This document shows positions 7,984-17,640 of a DNA stretch of 64,000 bases, in pieces. This stretch comes from Cyclobacteriaceae bacterium (lineage in GTDB: Bacteria > Bacteroidota > Bacteroidia > Cytophagales > Cyclobacteriaceae): contig JALSJD010000096.1 of NCBI GenBank assembly GCA_026989535.1, positions 1 to 64,000 of the forward strand. Reading direction: 5' to 3'. Every line of letters starts with the position of its first letter. The first letter of the stretch is position 1. Position numbers and translations under genes: made by a program. Under the pieces are notes generated by a model. The model was not told where the DNA came from. It did not search any database and saw nothing but the letters and a program-made list of their open reading frames with translations.

Positions 7984-9351
7984 TTACTTTGATTTTGTAT
8001 TGGTTGTCGATGGTGATATTGCTGTCGTTATGTCTTTATAATAATCGGGTGGAAAACCATTTATCTTTCGCCACAACTCATACCAAATAAAAACATCTTT
8101 AAGTAAAACCATATTTTTTGTGCCCGCCCCTACTCTTAGTGCATCGGGCCAGAGGTAGTCATTGGGGTCTTGTGCTACCATAATACGATACAGTCCGTTT
8201 TTACTAATGAAATTATCAATGGCAAATACAGTGCCTCCATAAGTGCCATGGCTGGTATTAGGCCAACCCGAAAATACAATGGCTGGCCAACCATCAAACT
8301 GAATACGAACATGCTGCCCCATCTCTAATAACGGAAGATCAATGGGTTTTATATACATTTCTATTGCCAAGTCATATACTGCGGGCATTATGCTCACTAT
8401 TTCTGCTCCTGCTTTTATGGTTTCGCCTATGCCCGATTGCATCGCCTTGGTAATATATCCGCTTTGTGGTGCGGTTATGTAATACATGCCCGAGCGTAAC
8501 GTGTAGTTTGCAAATTGGTTTTGTAGTTTAGTAACTACGGCTTCGGCATCGTACATATTAGAAAGTGCCGTGTATTTTTCTGATTTGGCCTTGGAAATTT
8601 TATCTATGTACTGTGCGTGAATGGATGTTCTTTCTACTTTTGCATTAATTACCTTGTTTTTGCTGGTAAGCATTTTGTTCTTTTTCGAAATCATTCCGGC
8701 CTGTGCTTTTTGCAAAGTCTGATTTCGCTTTTCTAAATCAGTTAGCGATTTTAACCCGTCTTTATACAGTTGCTCCATTCGAACATACTGTGTTTTTGCA
8801 ATGGTATAATTAATGCTGGCAGCCTCATAGGCTATGCTGTCGCTTGTAACCATTAAATGGGCTTGTTCTAACTTGTTTTTTGCTTGTTCTCTTTTAAGAT
8901 TGCTTGTTTTAAGCAAGGCATCAATCTGGCTGTCGAGCGCCTTTATTTTTTCCATATAAGAAAAAACCGAGCTTTCCTTTGCTTTTAACTGGTTTTCTGT
9001 TCTGTTTAATAGGTTGGGGTCTAGGTATTCGTTTTTTATTTCTGAAATAAAAAGTACGGTATCTCCTTTGTTTACAAAGTCGCCTTCTCGCACATACCAT
9101 TTCTCAATTCTGCCCGATATAATGGATTGAATGGTTTGTGGTCGCTGTTCAGGCTTAAGTGTAGTAACGGCTCCTCTAGATTGTATGTTTTGAGTCCAGG
9201 GCAAAAACATTATAAATAAAAACAACCCAGACATAGCCCCTATTAAACGTATTAAAACATTGCCAGATTTCCGTTTTTCAACATTTACAAGCGATTGGTA
9301 TTTTTCTTTTGCTACCGATTTACCTATTGTCTGCTTTGAAATATTAAGCAT
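7984..9351 (-). CDS. HlyD family periplasmic adaptor
   Basis: N-terminal TM, SGRIEKWYVREGDFVNKGDTVLFI biotinyl-lipoyl-like hairpin; start taken at the internal Met (MLNISKQ). Confidence 0.85.
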   Translation of the reverse strand: MLNISKQTIGKSVAKEKYQSLVNVEKRKSGNVLIRLIGAMSGLFLFIMFLPWTQNIQSRGAVTTLKPEQRPQTIQSIISGRIEKWYVREGDFVNKGDTVLFISEIKNEYLDPNLLNRTENQLKAKESSVFSYMEKIKALDSQIDALLKTSNLKREQAKNKLEQAHLMVTSDSIAYEAASINYTIAKTQYVRMEQLYKDGLKSLTDLEKRNQTLQKAQAGMISKKNKMLTSKNKVINAKVERTSIHAQYIDKISKAKSEKYTALSNMYDAEAVVTKLQNQFANYTLRSGMYYITAPQSGYITKAMQSGIGETIKAGAEIVSIMPAVYDLAIEMYIKPIDLPLLEMGQHVRIQFDGWPAIVFSGWPNTSHGTYGGTVFAIDNFISKNGLYRIMVAQDPNDYLWPDALRVGAGTKNMVLLKDVFIWYELWRKINGFPPDYYKDITTAISPSTTNTKSK

Positions 9352-11068
9352 TTTTATTGGCTTTAAAGTGTACAATATCTTTTAGTTCGTTGTATGTACC
9401 GGTGTGCTGTATTTTACCTGATTTTAATACCACTATTTTGTCTGATGATTTTGCCAAATATGTATTGGATGAAACGGCCACCATTGACCATCTATTTTGT
9501 TTATTGGTTAAAAACTTCATTATCTTTTTTCCCGAAACCTCATCCAGGTGTTCAAATGTGTTTTCTAGCAATAAAAGTTTTGGCTTAGAAGCAATGCTTC
9601 GAGCCAGTAATAGTTTTGTAACTATGCTTTCGGGCAATCTTTTGCCTTGGGCATTAAGCATTGTATTATAGCCTTGGGGTAGCGTTTTTATAAATTCGGT
9701 TAGTTCTAATTCTTCTACAGCCCATTTTACATTTTTAAACGTAGCGGCTTCTCTTCCTAAGGTAATATTATCAAGTACAGTGCCTTCAAAAAGGCGCTCC
9801 ATTGTCATGTGGCTACCTACTTGTTCTCTAATTGAGTTCAAAGAAAGGTTTCCAGCTGGCAGTTTATTATACGATACTGTGCCTTCCTGCACTTGGTACA
9901 AACCTGCCAATATGTATAATAGTGTGCTTTTGCCCGAATTGCTATCGCCTGTTATTAACAGTATTTCGCCTTTATTAACAGATACCGAAATATTATTAAG
10001 TGTTTTTTGATTTGCATCTGGGTAGGTGAAACTTACGTTTTCTATGGCTATTTCTATGCCAGCATCCTCGGGGTTAACCTCTACATTTATCCCGTTTTCC
10101 CGCTCCAACTCTAAATCTGTAACTTGGCCAATTTTTTCTAGTGATGTGAGTATATCATAAATAGACTCAATGCTAAGTATTAATTTTTCAACAGAAGCGA
10201 TAACCGTAAGTACTATAATTTCTGCTGCAATAAACTGACCTATGTTCATCTGCTGATCCATAACAAGAATTCCGCCAATGGCCAGTAAGCCCATAGCTAC
10301 CAAAACTTTAAAGGCTACCATTAAAGAATATTGCTGTACCAAAACTTTAAAGTGGTTTTCGCGGGCCTCTAGATAGCCCTCTACACATTTATCTGTTTTT
10401 TCTAAAGGCAATTCAGATCTGCCTCCCAATTTAAAGGTTGTTGCTGTACGCGACAGCTCTTCTAACCAATGGGCCACTTTATATTTAAATTTCGACTCAA
10501 CCAAACTTGTCCTCATTCCTTTGGCCGCTGTATATCTAAATATGGTATAAACCAACATTAGTAAAGCTATACTAAATAAAATGAAAAATGGATGGTAAAA
10601 CGAAAGCAATAACAAACTAAAAACAACTATAAAAAAAGCAGCTGAAAAATCAATTAATATCTTTGAAAGCCCTTTTTGAACCGTAACAATATCAAAAAAC
10701 CGATTCATTAGCTCTGGCGCATAATGACGGTAAAGTACTTCCATTCTAATTTTTGGAACCCGGTACGAAAACTCAAATGCTGCACGGGTAAAAATTTTTT
10801 GCTGTAGGTTTTCAGTAATACGTAACTGAAATATTTGAAGAACGCCTACTACTGCTATTCCAAGTACTACAAATATTACCAATATTATCCAAGAGGTGTT
10901 TATCTGCCCCCCTTGAATAAGGTTTACAATGGTTTGGATACCTAGTGGTAATGATAAACTAATCAATCCGCTAAATATAGAGTATATATAAACATTGCGT
11001 ACTTCTTTGCTATCTGGTTTTAGCAATTTCCAAAAGCGCTGAACTGGGGTTATTGGGTCGTTATCCAT
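9344..11068 (-). CDS. ABC exporter (TMD-NBD fusion) with degenerate ATPase motifs
   Basis: ABC TM domain; Walker A GDSNSGKST; signature/Walker B/H-loop positions non-canonical (see findings). Confidence 0.85.
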   Translation of the reverse strand: MDNDPITPVQRFWKLLKPDSKEVRNVYIYSIFSGLISLSLPLGIQTIVNLIQGGQINTSWIILVIFVVLGIAVVGVLQIFQLRITENLQQKIFTRAAFEFSYRVPKIRMEVLYRHYAPELMNRFFDIVTVQKGLSKILIDFSAAFFIVVFSLLLLSFYHPFFILFSIALLMLVYTIFRYTAAKGMRTSLVESKFKYKVAHWLEELSRTATTFKLGGRSELPLEKTDKCVEGYLEARENHFKVLVQQYSLMVAFKVLVAMGLLAIGGILVMDQQMNIGQFIAAEIIVLTVIASVEKLILSIESIYDILTSLEKIGQVTDLELERENGINVEVNPEDAGIEIAIENVSFTYPDANQKTLNNISVSVNKGEILLITGDSNSGKSTLLYILAGLYQVQEGTVSYNKLPAGNLSLNSIREQVGSHMTMERLFEGTVLDNITLGREAATFKNVKWAVEELELTEFIKTLPQGYNTMLNAQGKRLPESIVTKLLLARSIASKPKLLLLENTFEHLDEVSGKKIMKFLTNKQNRWSMVAVSSNTYLAKSSDKIVVLKSGKIQHTGTYNELKDIVHFKANKNA

Positions 11069-11272
11069 CTTTTTATTTTATATTCCTCTTTATCCTAAAA
11101 AACGATATTGTGAAATAAGTTTTAAACTACTTGTAGCTATATGTTAGGCTTTTTTTGGTTCTATCATTTCTACTAAATTGGTGTTCTCTTTTCTAATTTT
11201 CGAAATTAATTAATATTTTGGTGGTCATTAGCTGTTCTTGGGTATCTTTTGTTTGTGTGTTCATTATAAAAA

Positions 11273-12109
11273 TTAAGATGCTTGCCCCATTATTAAAACA
11301 GGAATATCAATATTGTTTATAAATTCTTTTGTGGATTGGTGTTGGCTAAACAAATTTGCAAAAAAGGATGTTTTTAAACGCTTTCTTGCAATACAAACCA
11401 GCTCTATTTTTTCATCTAGTATATGCTTCTTAATGCTATCTATAGTAGAAAAACAGTGTTTCGTTTTATAACATATTTTAAAGTTTGCTTTTTTAAGTTC
11501 AGCCCAGTTTTTAGGCAAAGATACCTCCTTTAAAACTGTTTTTTTATGATTAATAAAAACACATATAGGGGGGGTCGTTTTTTCATTTAACCAAAGTAAA
11601 AAATCCGACCCCTGATCGTTTAGCGACTCTCCATTACCCTCCATTGAAATTTGTGTGTCTTCTCTAAACTCGTGGTCGCCACTAATAATAAGCACATTAC
11701 CATTATTCTGATTAAGTAAATATTCCGTTGCTTCGCCAAGTTGGTTTGTGCTGTTTTTGCTTTTGCCCAATACAACTAAGTTTGGCTCAAACAACGTTGT
11801 ACACTCATCTAGTTTTGTGCGAAAGTTACCAGTTGTATTTATATACTCTGCGCTTAATTTCTCGGCTTCAATCATTTCAATAATTGACTTCAATTGTGCC
11901 TCGGCTTTATTTTTATCAATTTTTTGTGTTTTTAAACCAGCGGAATAATTTTTATCGTTTACTAACTCTCTTGGTAAAACAACATAGAGTAAAATTATTT
12001 TACCATTAATTACTTTGGCTAAAGAAATTGCATACTTTAAGGCTCTATACGAGATTTTTGTAAAGTCGATAAGAACTAAAAGCTTTTGCTTATGCTGTTT
12101 TTTCTTCAT
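11273..12109 (-). CDS. Universal stress protein (UspA-like, tandem domain)
   Basis: KLLVLIDFTKISYRALKYAISLAKVINGKIILLYVV at the N-terminus and a second C-terminal VCIARKR...IDIPVLIMG segment. Confidence 0.8.
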   Translation of the reverse strand: MKKKQHKQKLLVLIDFTKISYRALKYAISLAKVINGKIILLYVVLPRELVNDKNYSAGLKTQKIDKNKAEAQLKSIIEMIEAEKLSAEYINTTGNFRTKLDECTTLFEPNLVVLGKSKNSTNQLGEATEYLLNQNNGNVLIISGDHEFREDTQISMEGNGESLNDQGSDFLLWLNEKTTPPICVFINHKKTVLKEVSLPKNWAELKKANFKICYKTKHCFSTIDSIKKHILDEKIELVCIARKRLKTSFFANLFSQHQSTKEFINNIDIPVLIMGQAS

Positions 12110-12124
12110 TAGGTGTTTGCTAAT

Positions 12125-13717
12125 CTAGTAATCTGCCGTTTGCTCGTCTCCACGGTTGATGAGCGTTACCGTTACCCCTCTGCTTTCTGCCGTTTGTTTG
12201 TAGTTATCAATAATCTCCAACACATCATAATCTATATGTGCCGATTTACTCATATCTATGGTTAATTGGGTTTCTTTTGGGAGGCTGTTTAATTCTTTTA
12301 AAATGGCTCCTTTATTTAAAAAGGTTACTTCTTCTGCTAGTGTCATTTTTACTTTATGAAACCCATTATCCACCACTTTTTTATGTAAGAAATGCGAATT
12401 TTTAATGCTATTTCTCAAAATCATTAATACACCAACGGTTAATCCAATACCAATCCCTTTTAATAAATCAGTAAAAACAATTCCTAAAATTGTAATGATA
12501 AAAGGTAAGAACTGTGCCATGCCAAGCTTATACATTTGCTTAAATAAACTCGGTTTTGCTAATTTATACCCTACTACAAATAACACACTTGCAAGCACAG
12601 CCAAAGGAATCATATTAAGAACAAAAGGAATTGAAAACACACATAACAGTAAAAAAACACCGTGCATTATGGCCGAAAGTTTGGTACGACCTCCTGATTG
12701 GATATTGGCCGAACTACGCACAATTACTTGTGTAATAGGCAAGCCTCCTAACAAACCAGAAATCATATTGCCCGTACCTTGTGCCATTAATTCTCGGTTG
12801 GTGTTCGTGGTTCTTTTAAGAGGGTCTAGTTTATCGGTAGCTTCAACACTAAGCAGCGTTTCTAAACTTGCAACAATGGCTATGGTAAATGCCACCACCC
12901 AAACATCGCTGCTAAAAAAGTGGCTAAAGCTAGGAAAAGCAAATAGCGAAGCAAAGCCTGCAAGGCTATCGGCTACAGGAACGCTAACCAAATGCTCTGC
13001 ATTAATGCCATATACTGGAAAATATGCTGAAGCTAGTGTATGATAAAGTATCCCAAAAGCTACCGCCACAATAGGCCCTTGAATAAGCTGAAATACCTTA
13101 TGTTTCTTTGCCAAAATATTATCCCAAGTTAAAAGTATTAATAAGGAAACAACACTTACAATTAATGCCCCTGGCGAAATATGGTCTAACATTTTAAATA
13201 GTTCGGTAAATGTGTTTTCGCCATCTTTTTGCCAAAAAGACAGGTTTCCTTCATAATCGGCATCGTAGCCAAAGGCGTGAGGAATCTGCTTTAAAAAGAT
13301 GATAATACCAATACCGGCCAACATCCCTTTAATCACCGCTGAAGGAAAGTAGTACGCAATTACACCTCCTTTTAAAAAGCCCATTAATATTTGAATGGCT
13401 CCTGCAATAACAACAGCAACTAGGAATATCTCAAAAGCACCAAGCGACTCGATGGAGTTAAGTACTATTACAGCTAACCCTGCTGCCGGCCCACTAACTC
13501 CTAGAGATGAATTACTTAAACTCCCTACCACTATTCCTCCTATAATTCCTGCTATTAAGCCTGAAAAAAGAGAAGCTCCACTTGCTAATGCTATACCTAA
13601 ACAAAGTGGTATCGCTACAAATAGTACTACAATACTTGCTGGTAAGTCTTGTTTTATGTTTTTAAACAAGCCCCCGTTACTACTGTCTTCACTCATCGTT
13701 ATCGTATTTTTAGGCAA
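12125..13717 (-). CDS. SulP family anion transporter with C-terminal STAS domain
   Basis: DLPASIVVLFVAIPLCLGIALASGA, TNTNRELMAQGTGNMISGLLGGLPIT, STAS-like tail. Confidence 0.9.
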   Translation of the reverse strand: MPKNTITMSEDSSNGGLFKNIKQDLPASIVVLFVAIPLCLGIALASGASLFSGLIAGIIGGIVVGSLSNSSLGVSGPAAGLAVIVLNSIESLGAFEIFLVAVVIAGAIQILMGFLKGGVIAYYFPSAVIKGMLAGIGIIIFLKQIPHAFGYDADYEGNLSFWQKDGENTFTELFKMLDHISPGALIVSVVSLLILLTWDNILAKKHKVFQLIQGPIVAVAFGILYHTLASAYFPVYGINAEHLVSVPVADSLAGFASLFAFPSFSHFFSSDVWVVAFTIAIVASLETLLSVEATDKLDPLKRTTNTNRELMAQGTGNMISGLLGGLPITQVIVRSSANIQSGGRTKLSAIMHGVFLLLCVFSIPFVLNMIPLAVLASVLFVVGYKLAKPSLFKQMYKLGMAQFLPFIITILGIVFTDLLKGIGIGLTVGVLMILRNSIKNSHFLHKKVVDNGFHKVKMTLAEEVTFLNKGAILKELNSLPKETQLTIDMSKSAHIDYDVLEIIDNYKQTAESRGVTVTLINRGDEQTADY

Positions 13718-13815
13718 TAATAAGAACGTGGTATTAGAGTGAGATTAAAGCCACATTAAAATGAGATTAGAATTTGGCATCATACAAGTAATCCTGTAAA
13801 CTGTTTTTTAGGAAT

Positions 13816-13851
13816 ACCCCTCTTAAAGGGAAGAAAAAGAGGGGTTTTTTG
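13816..13851. terminator. Intrinsic terminator-like hairpin
   Basis: ACCCCTCTT ... AAGAGGGGTTTTTT. Confidence 0.6.
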
Positions 13852-13866
13852 GCTTTTAAAAACTAT

Positions 13867-13911
13867 TTCATCCTAGTCTGATTATTTATAAATTAATCAG
13901 GCTAGGATGAA
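13867..13911 (-). terminator. Long inverted repeat at the 3' end of the histidine kinase gene
   Basis: TTTCATCCTAGTCTGATTA / TAATCAGGCTAGGATGAAA (18/19 paired). Confidence 0.6.
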
Positions 13912-15254
13912 AACAGAGGAAGCCTTATCTCAACGGCTGTTCCTTCGCCCAGCTCTGATTGTATATGAAGGGTCCCTTGGTGCAGCGAAATAATTTTATC
14001 AGTTAAGGATAACCCTATACCAGACCCTTTTATTTGCACGGTATTATTGCCTCGGTAAAAAGGGGCTTTTATTTTAGTAATATCTGTTTTTGAAATGCCA
14101 ATACCATGGTCTGCTATCTCTATCATTAATTGATTTTTAGAAGCAGATAGAGAAATATAAACTACTCCGTTGGATGAAAATTTGCAGGCATTATCTAGCA
14201 TATTAAATATGGCCGCTTTTAACAAGCTCTTATTGCCCCATATCATAATACTTGTATTTGCACCCTTGATATCGACCACTATTTTATTCCCTGGTGTTAC
14301 AAAATCGAAACTGGTTTTTACTTCCTTTAAAAAAGCAATAAATTCGAGTTTTTCGAACTGCACCCCATCTTCATTAGCCGTAATTTTTGATAGTTGCAGC
14401 AGATTTGTCACCGTTGTGTTTAAGGTTTCCGCCTCTGTTAAAATGTGGTTTAACGACTCCATATACTCGGCAGGTGTACGAGTTTTGCTTGCAGCAACCT
14501 CGGCCTCGCCCATAATGGCGGTTAACGGGTTTTTTATTTCGTGCGAAGCATTGGATATAAATGCCTTTTGAGCTTCAAACGAATCCTCGAGGCGGTCTAA
14601 AAGGTTGTTAAATGCAATGGCTAGTTTGCCTATTTCGTCTTCGGAGTTAATTACCGTTAATCGTTGATGTAAACTAGAGATGCCAATCTCATTGGCGCGT
14701 GTAATTTTTTGGGTTAATGGCGCCAATGCTTTTTTAGTAATAACAAAACTGCCTATAAGTAACAGAGGGATTCCTATGCCTATAAGCAGCATAATTCTGT
14801 TTTTTAGAAACAGTAGATTTTTGAGCCCTGTTTCATCTACCGCAGCAACAATAATTACATATTCTTTCCCTTTAATTTTAAACTGTTTGCTAAGCCCCTG
14901 TATGGTCTCATATTCAAAAAAATAGGTGTCCTTTAATCGAAAGTTATCAGCAATAAGTTGTGGGTAGTTTTGCTTAAATCCAAGCTGTTGCCCTTTTTGT
15001 ATTTCTATTACTTCTTCCGTTTCGTTTGGGAGTGTGTTTGAAAATTGCTTTTTTATGAGGTCGAACTCGCTTTTACTAAAAGACTCTTTTTCTAAATAAA
15101 TTTTCTCCGTAATCAGTACCCGCTCATGCAGCCTTTCTCTAAACTCAGATATTCGATGGTTTGAGGCAAACCAATACACACTAACCCCAAACACTATAAA
15201 AATAGTGCTTGCAATAAGCGAAAAAGCCAACGAAAGTCGTGTGCTAATTTTCAT
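13902..15254 (-). CDS. Two-component sensor histidine kinase
   Basis: HAMP, FISNASHEIKNPLTAIMGEAE H-box, HATPase motifs GIGISKTD / GSGIGLSL. Confidence 0.92.
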   Translation of the reverse strand: MKISTRLSLAFSLIASTIFIVFGVSVYWFASNHRISEFRERLHERVLITEKIYLEKESFSKSEFDLIKKQFSNTLPNETEEVIEIQKGQQLGFKQNYPQLIADNFRLKDTYFFEYETIQGLSKQFKIKGKEYVIIVAAVDETGLKNLLFLKNRIMLLIGIGIPLLLIGSFVITKKALAPLTQKITRANEIGISSLHQRLTVINSEDEIGKLAIAFNNLLDRLEDSFEAQKAFISNASHEIKNPLTAIMGEAEVAASKTRTPAEYMESLNHILTEAETLNTTVTNLLQLSKITANEDGVQFEKLEFIAFLKEVKTSFDFVTPGNKIVVDIKGANTSIMIWGNKSLLKAAIFNMLDNACKFSSNGVVYISLSASKNQLMIEIADHGIGISKTDITKIKAPFYRGNNTVQIKGSGIGLSLTDKIISLHQGTLHIQSELGEGTAVEIRLPLFSS

Positions 15255-15257
15255 CTG

Positions 15258-15935
15258 TTAACCCTTAATAATATAGCCCATTCCAATAACGGTTTCAATC
15301 AGTTTTGTGGGGAAACCTTGGCCTGCTTTTTTTCGTAAATAATTAATATATACATCAATTACATTGGTGCCTAAATCAAAATCTACTTCCCATACATTTT
15401 CTAAAATATTTGTTCTGGAAACAACCCTGTTCTTGTTTTTTAAAAGATATTCCAATAATTTAAATTCTCTGGCCGTAAGCTTTATTGGCAACCCTTTTCG
15501 ACTTACCTCTTTGGTGGTTAAATTCATTGTTAGGCCTTGTGCCTCCAATATTTCAACCGGTGTGTTTGCTAGTTGTTTTCTTCGGTTTAAGGCTTTAAGT
15601 CGAGCAAGTAATTCTTTAAACTTAAACGGTTTGGTTAAATAATCATCAGCACCCGTTTCAAGACCAAGCACCACATCGTCTGTAGTGCCTAAAGCCGTAA
15701 GCATTAAAATAGGTGTTGCAATTTTATAGTGCTTTTTTAATTGGTTGCATACCTCAATGCCATTCATAATGGGCATAACCACGTCTAAAATAATTACATC
15801 AAACGCATGTTGGCAGGCCAAATTTAATCCTGTTTGACCATCAAATGCTTGCGTAACCTCTTCCCCTTGTTCTTCTAACCCCTTCTTTACAAAAGAAGAA
15901 ACACGAACCTCATCTTCAATTAGTAAAATTTTCAT
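15258..15935 (-). CDS. OmpR-family response regulator
   Basis: MKILLIEDEVRVSSFVKKGLEE, DVIILDVVMPIMNG, winged-helix output; start corrected to the internal Met. Confidence 0.92.
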   Translation of the reverse strand: MKILLIEDEVRVSSFVKKGLEEQGEEVTQAFDGQTGLNLACQHAFDVIILDVVMPIMNGIEVCNQLKKHYKIATPILMLTALGTTDDVVLGLETGADDYLTKPFKFKELLARLKALNRRKQLANTPVEILEAQGLTMNLTTKEVSRKGLPIKLTAREFKLLEYLLKNKNRVVSRTNILENVWEVDFDLGTNVIDVYINYLRKKAGQGFPTKLIETVIGMGYIIKG

Positions 15936-15988
15936 TATGGCAAAGAAACATGATAATTTGTGATATTCACGAATTGCCCTACGCAACT

Positions 15989-16912
15989 CTATTCTTTAGC
16001 CTGAACGAGCCCTTGCTCAAACCATTCTGCAATTATAGGAATATACGATACGGGCACTTTATGGCCTCCTTTAAAAAGTATTAATCGGTTTTGGTCTCCA
16101 CCAATTGTATTAAAAAGTTGAGTGGCCGAACCTGGTGTGTAATACCCATCACTATCGCCCATAATCATTAAAATAGGCTTTGTTTTAATACGTGGCGTAA
16201 AATTATAGGCATTTACAAGGCTATATTCGTTTCCATACACTACCGCCACGCCCACTGCGGCTGTTTTAATTCTTTGCTCTAGCCCTGTTAAAATAAACGT
16301 AACCGCACCTCCCATACTTAAGCCATATACTCCTATCTTATTCGTGTCAATATCTTCTCGTGTTTCGAGGTAGTCTAAACCACGCCTGTAATCTTGCACC
16401 GTGTGCCTAATTATATCTCGAACTGTGTACATTAAGTCGTTTTTTCGAAGTGTTAGCGGTTTTGGAAAAACGCCTGTGGTGTCAAATCGTTCTCCGTGCA
16501 TAGCAGCATCAATGGTAAAAACGGCAAACCCTTTTTCTATTAATGCCTCCACCGTTTCTAGTCCATTAGGCCAATTATCCTCTTTAAACCATCGGTTTTT
16601 TGAGCCGCCCATGCCATCAATTAATACTACTACAGGAAAAGGCGCATCTCCTGTGGTTGGTATCGCTAAGTAACCACCAACTCTTTCGTAAACGCCTGTA
16701 AAATAAAGTTCTGCTCTTGTATAAGTTGCAAACTCCTGTGTTTCGGTAATGGTTGTGTTTAATGGCAACGATTTATCGTATGAGTAGGCCTCTTTAATAA
16801 CCGAAAACCCTTCTTCTCCAATAGAGGGCTGGCCAATTCCAACAAAGAAACCATGGAGGGCAACCAAAAAAATCAGTGTAATTTTAGCCGTTTTCTTTAA
16901 CTTCATTCTCAA
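15989..16912 (-). CDS. Alpha/beta hydrolase (dienelactone hydrolase/acetylxylan esterase-like)
   Basis: FPVVVLIDGMGGSKNRW, GVYGLSMGGA nucleophile elbow. Confidence 0.85.
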   Translation of the reverse strand: MRMKLKKTAKITLIFLVALHGFFVGIGQPSIGEEGFSVIKEAYSYDKSLPLNTTITETQEFATYTRAELYFTGVYERVGGYLAIPTTGDAPFPVVVLIDGMGGSKNRWFKEDNWPNGLETVEALIEKGFAVFTIDAAMHGERFDTTGVFPKPLTLRKNDLMYTVRDIIRHTVQDYRRGLDYLETREDIDTNKIGVYGLSMGGAVTFILTGLEQRIKTAAVGVAVVYGNEYSLVNAYNFTPRIKTKPILMIMGDSDGYYTPGSATQLFNTIGGDQNRLILFKGGHKVPVSYIPIIAEWFEQGLVQAKE

Positions 16913-17408
16913 TTCGATTAAACATTTTTTTTATTATATGCGGAATGGTCGATTTAAATTTTTTAGGATTCCTATCCATAACGCTCTCTAACTGAGACTG
17001 TGCAAGAATATTGCCTGTTTTATCGTCCATAAGAACAAGTGTAAATGCTCCTTCGGTATAGTTAAAGCTATCTTGCTGGGTATCCACCCACGGCTTGTAA
17101 ATTACAGCAGAGTCTATGCGCGGATCCACCCTGTCTCTAATTAATAAAGTATAAGTAATAATTAAATCTGATTTTGATTGATTTTGAACCAGCCCCCAGC
17201 CTGTTAGTTCTTCGATAATGGCGCTATTAATGAGTTGTCTGTTTTCTGCGTTATCATATTCGGGCTGTGTAATGTTTATTTGCTGTGGAAACTCAACCAG
17301 CCTAAATGTTTGGTAGTTTTCAAACGTAGTGCCAGGGGCAACAATCGTAGTAAATGACGAAACCTTGCACCCAGCTAAAATCAAAAAAAGAAACCACTTT
17401 TTCTTCAT
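16884..17408 (-). CDS. DUF4136-like lipoprotein
   Basis: Lipobox FLILAGC, F..YQTFRL...DLIITYTL pattern. Confidence 0.7.
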   Translation of the reverse strand: MKKKWFLFLILAGCKVSSFTTIVAPGTTFENYQTFRLVEFPQQINITQPEYDNAENRQLINSAIIEELTGWGLVQNQSKSDLIITYTLLIRDRVDPRIDSAVIYKPWVDTQQDSFNYTEGAFTLVLMDDKTGNILAQSQLESVMDRNPKKFKSTIPHIIKKMFNRIENEVKENG

Positions 17409-17498
17409 AATCTAATATACAATATTTACTGGTGTCTCTAAGAAAACAGGTCTTTTTTTATAAAACGGATTATTATTAATGAGGTTTTTTTAGAGGCA

Positions 17499-17640
17499 CT
17501 AGAGCCTGTCCATAAAGTAACTGTTTTTGAAAAGCACAATTATCAAAAAGCAGTTATTTAATCGGTTTGAATTTTTTATTGTTGAGGTTTATTTGTTATT
17601 TGATTTTTGTTTATTGGAGTTTATAGACAAACACTAATTA
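17499..17640. repeat. MITE-like element; right-end sequence recurs at 44110-44147 and 48838-48880
   Basis: AGAGCCTGTCCATAAAGT left end versus TTTATAGACAAACACTAA right end (imperfect inverted); internal taactgtttttga/tcaaaaagcagtta hairpin. Confidence 0.45.

Noticed and set aside
12405-13043. 212-aa plus-strand ORF opposite the SulP gene
   Set aside because: Shadow ORF antisense to a clearly conserved transporter gene.
13867-13911. Long inverted repeat as a mobile element
   Set aside because: Position at the histidine kinase stop and short loop fit a transcription terminator better.
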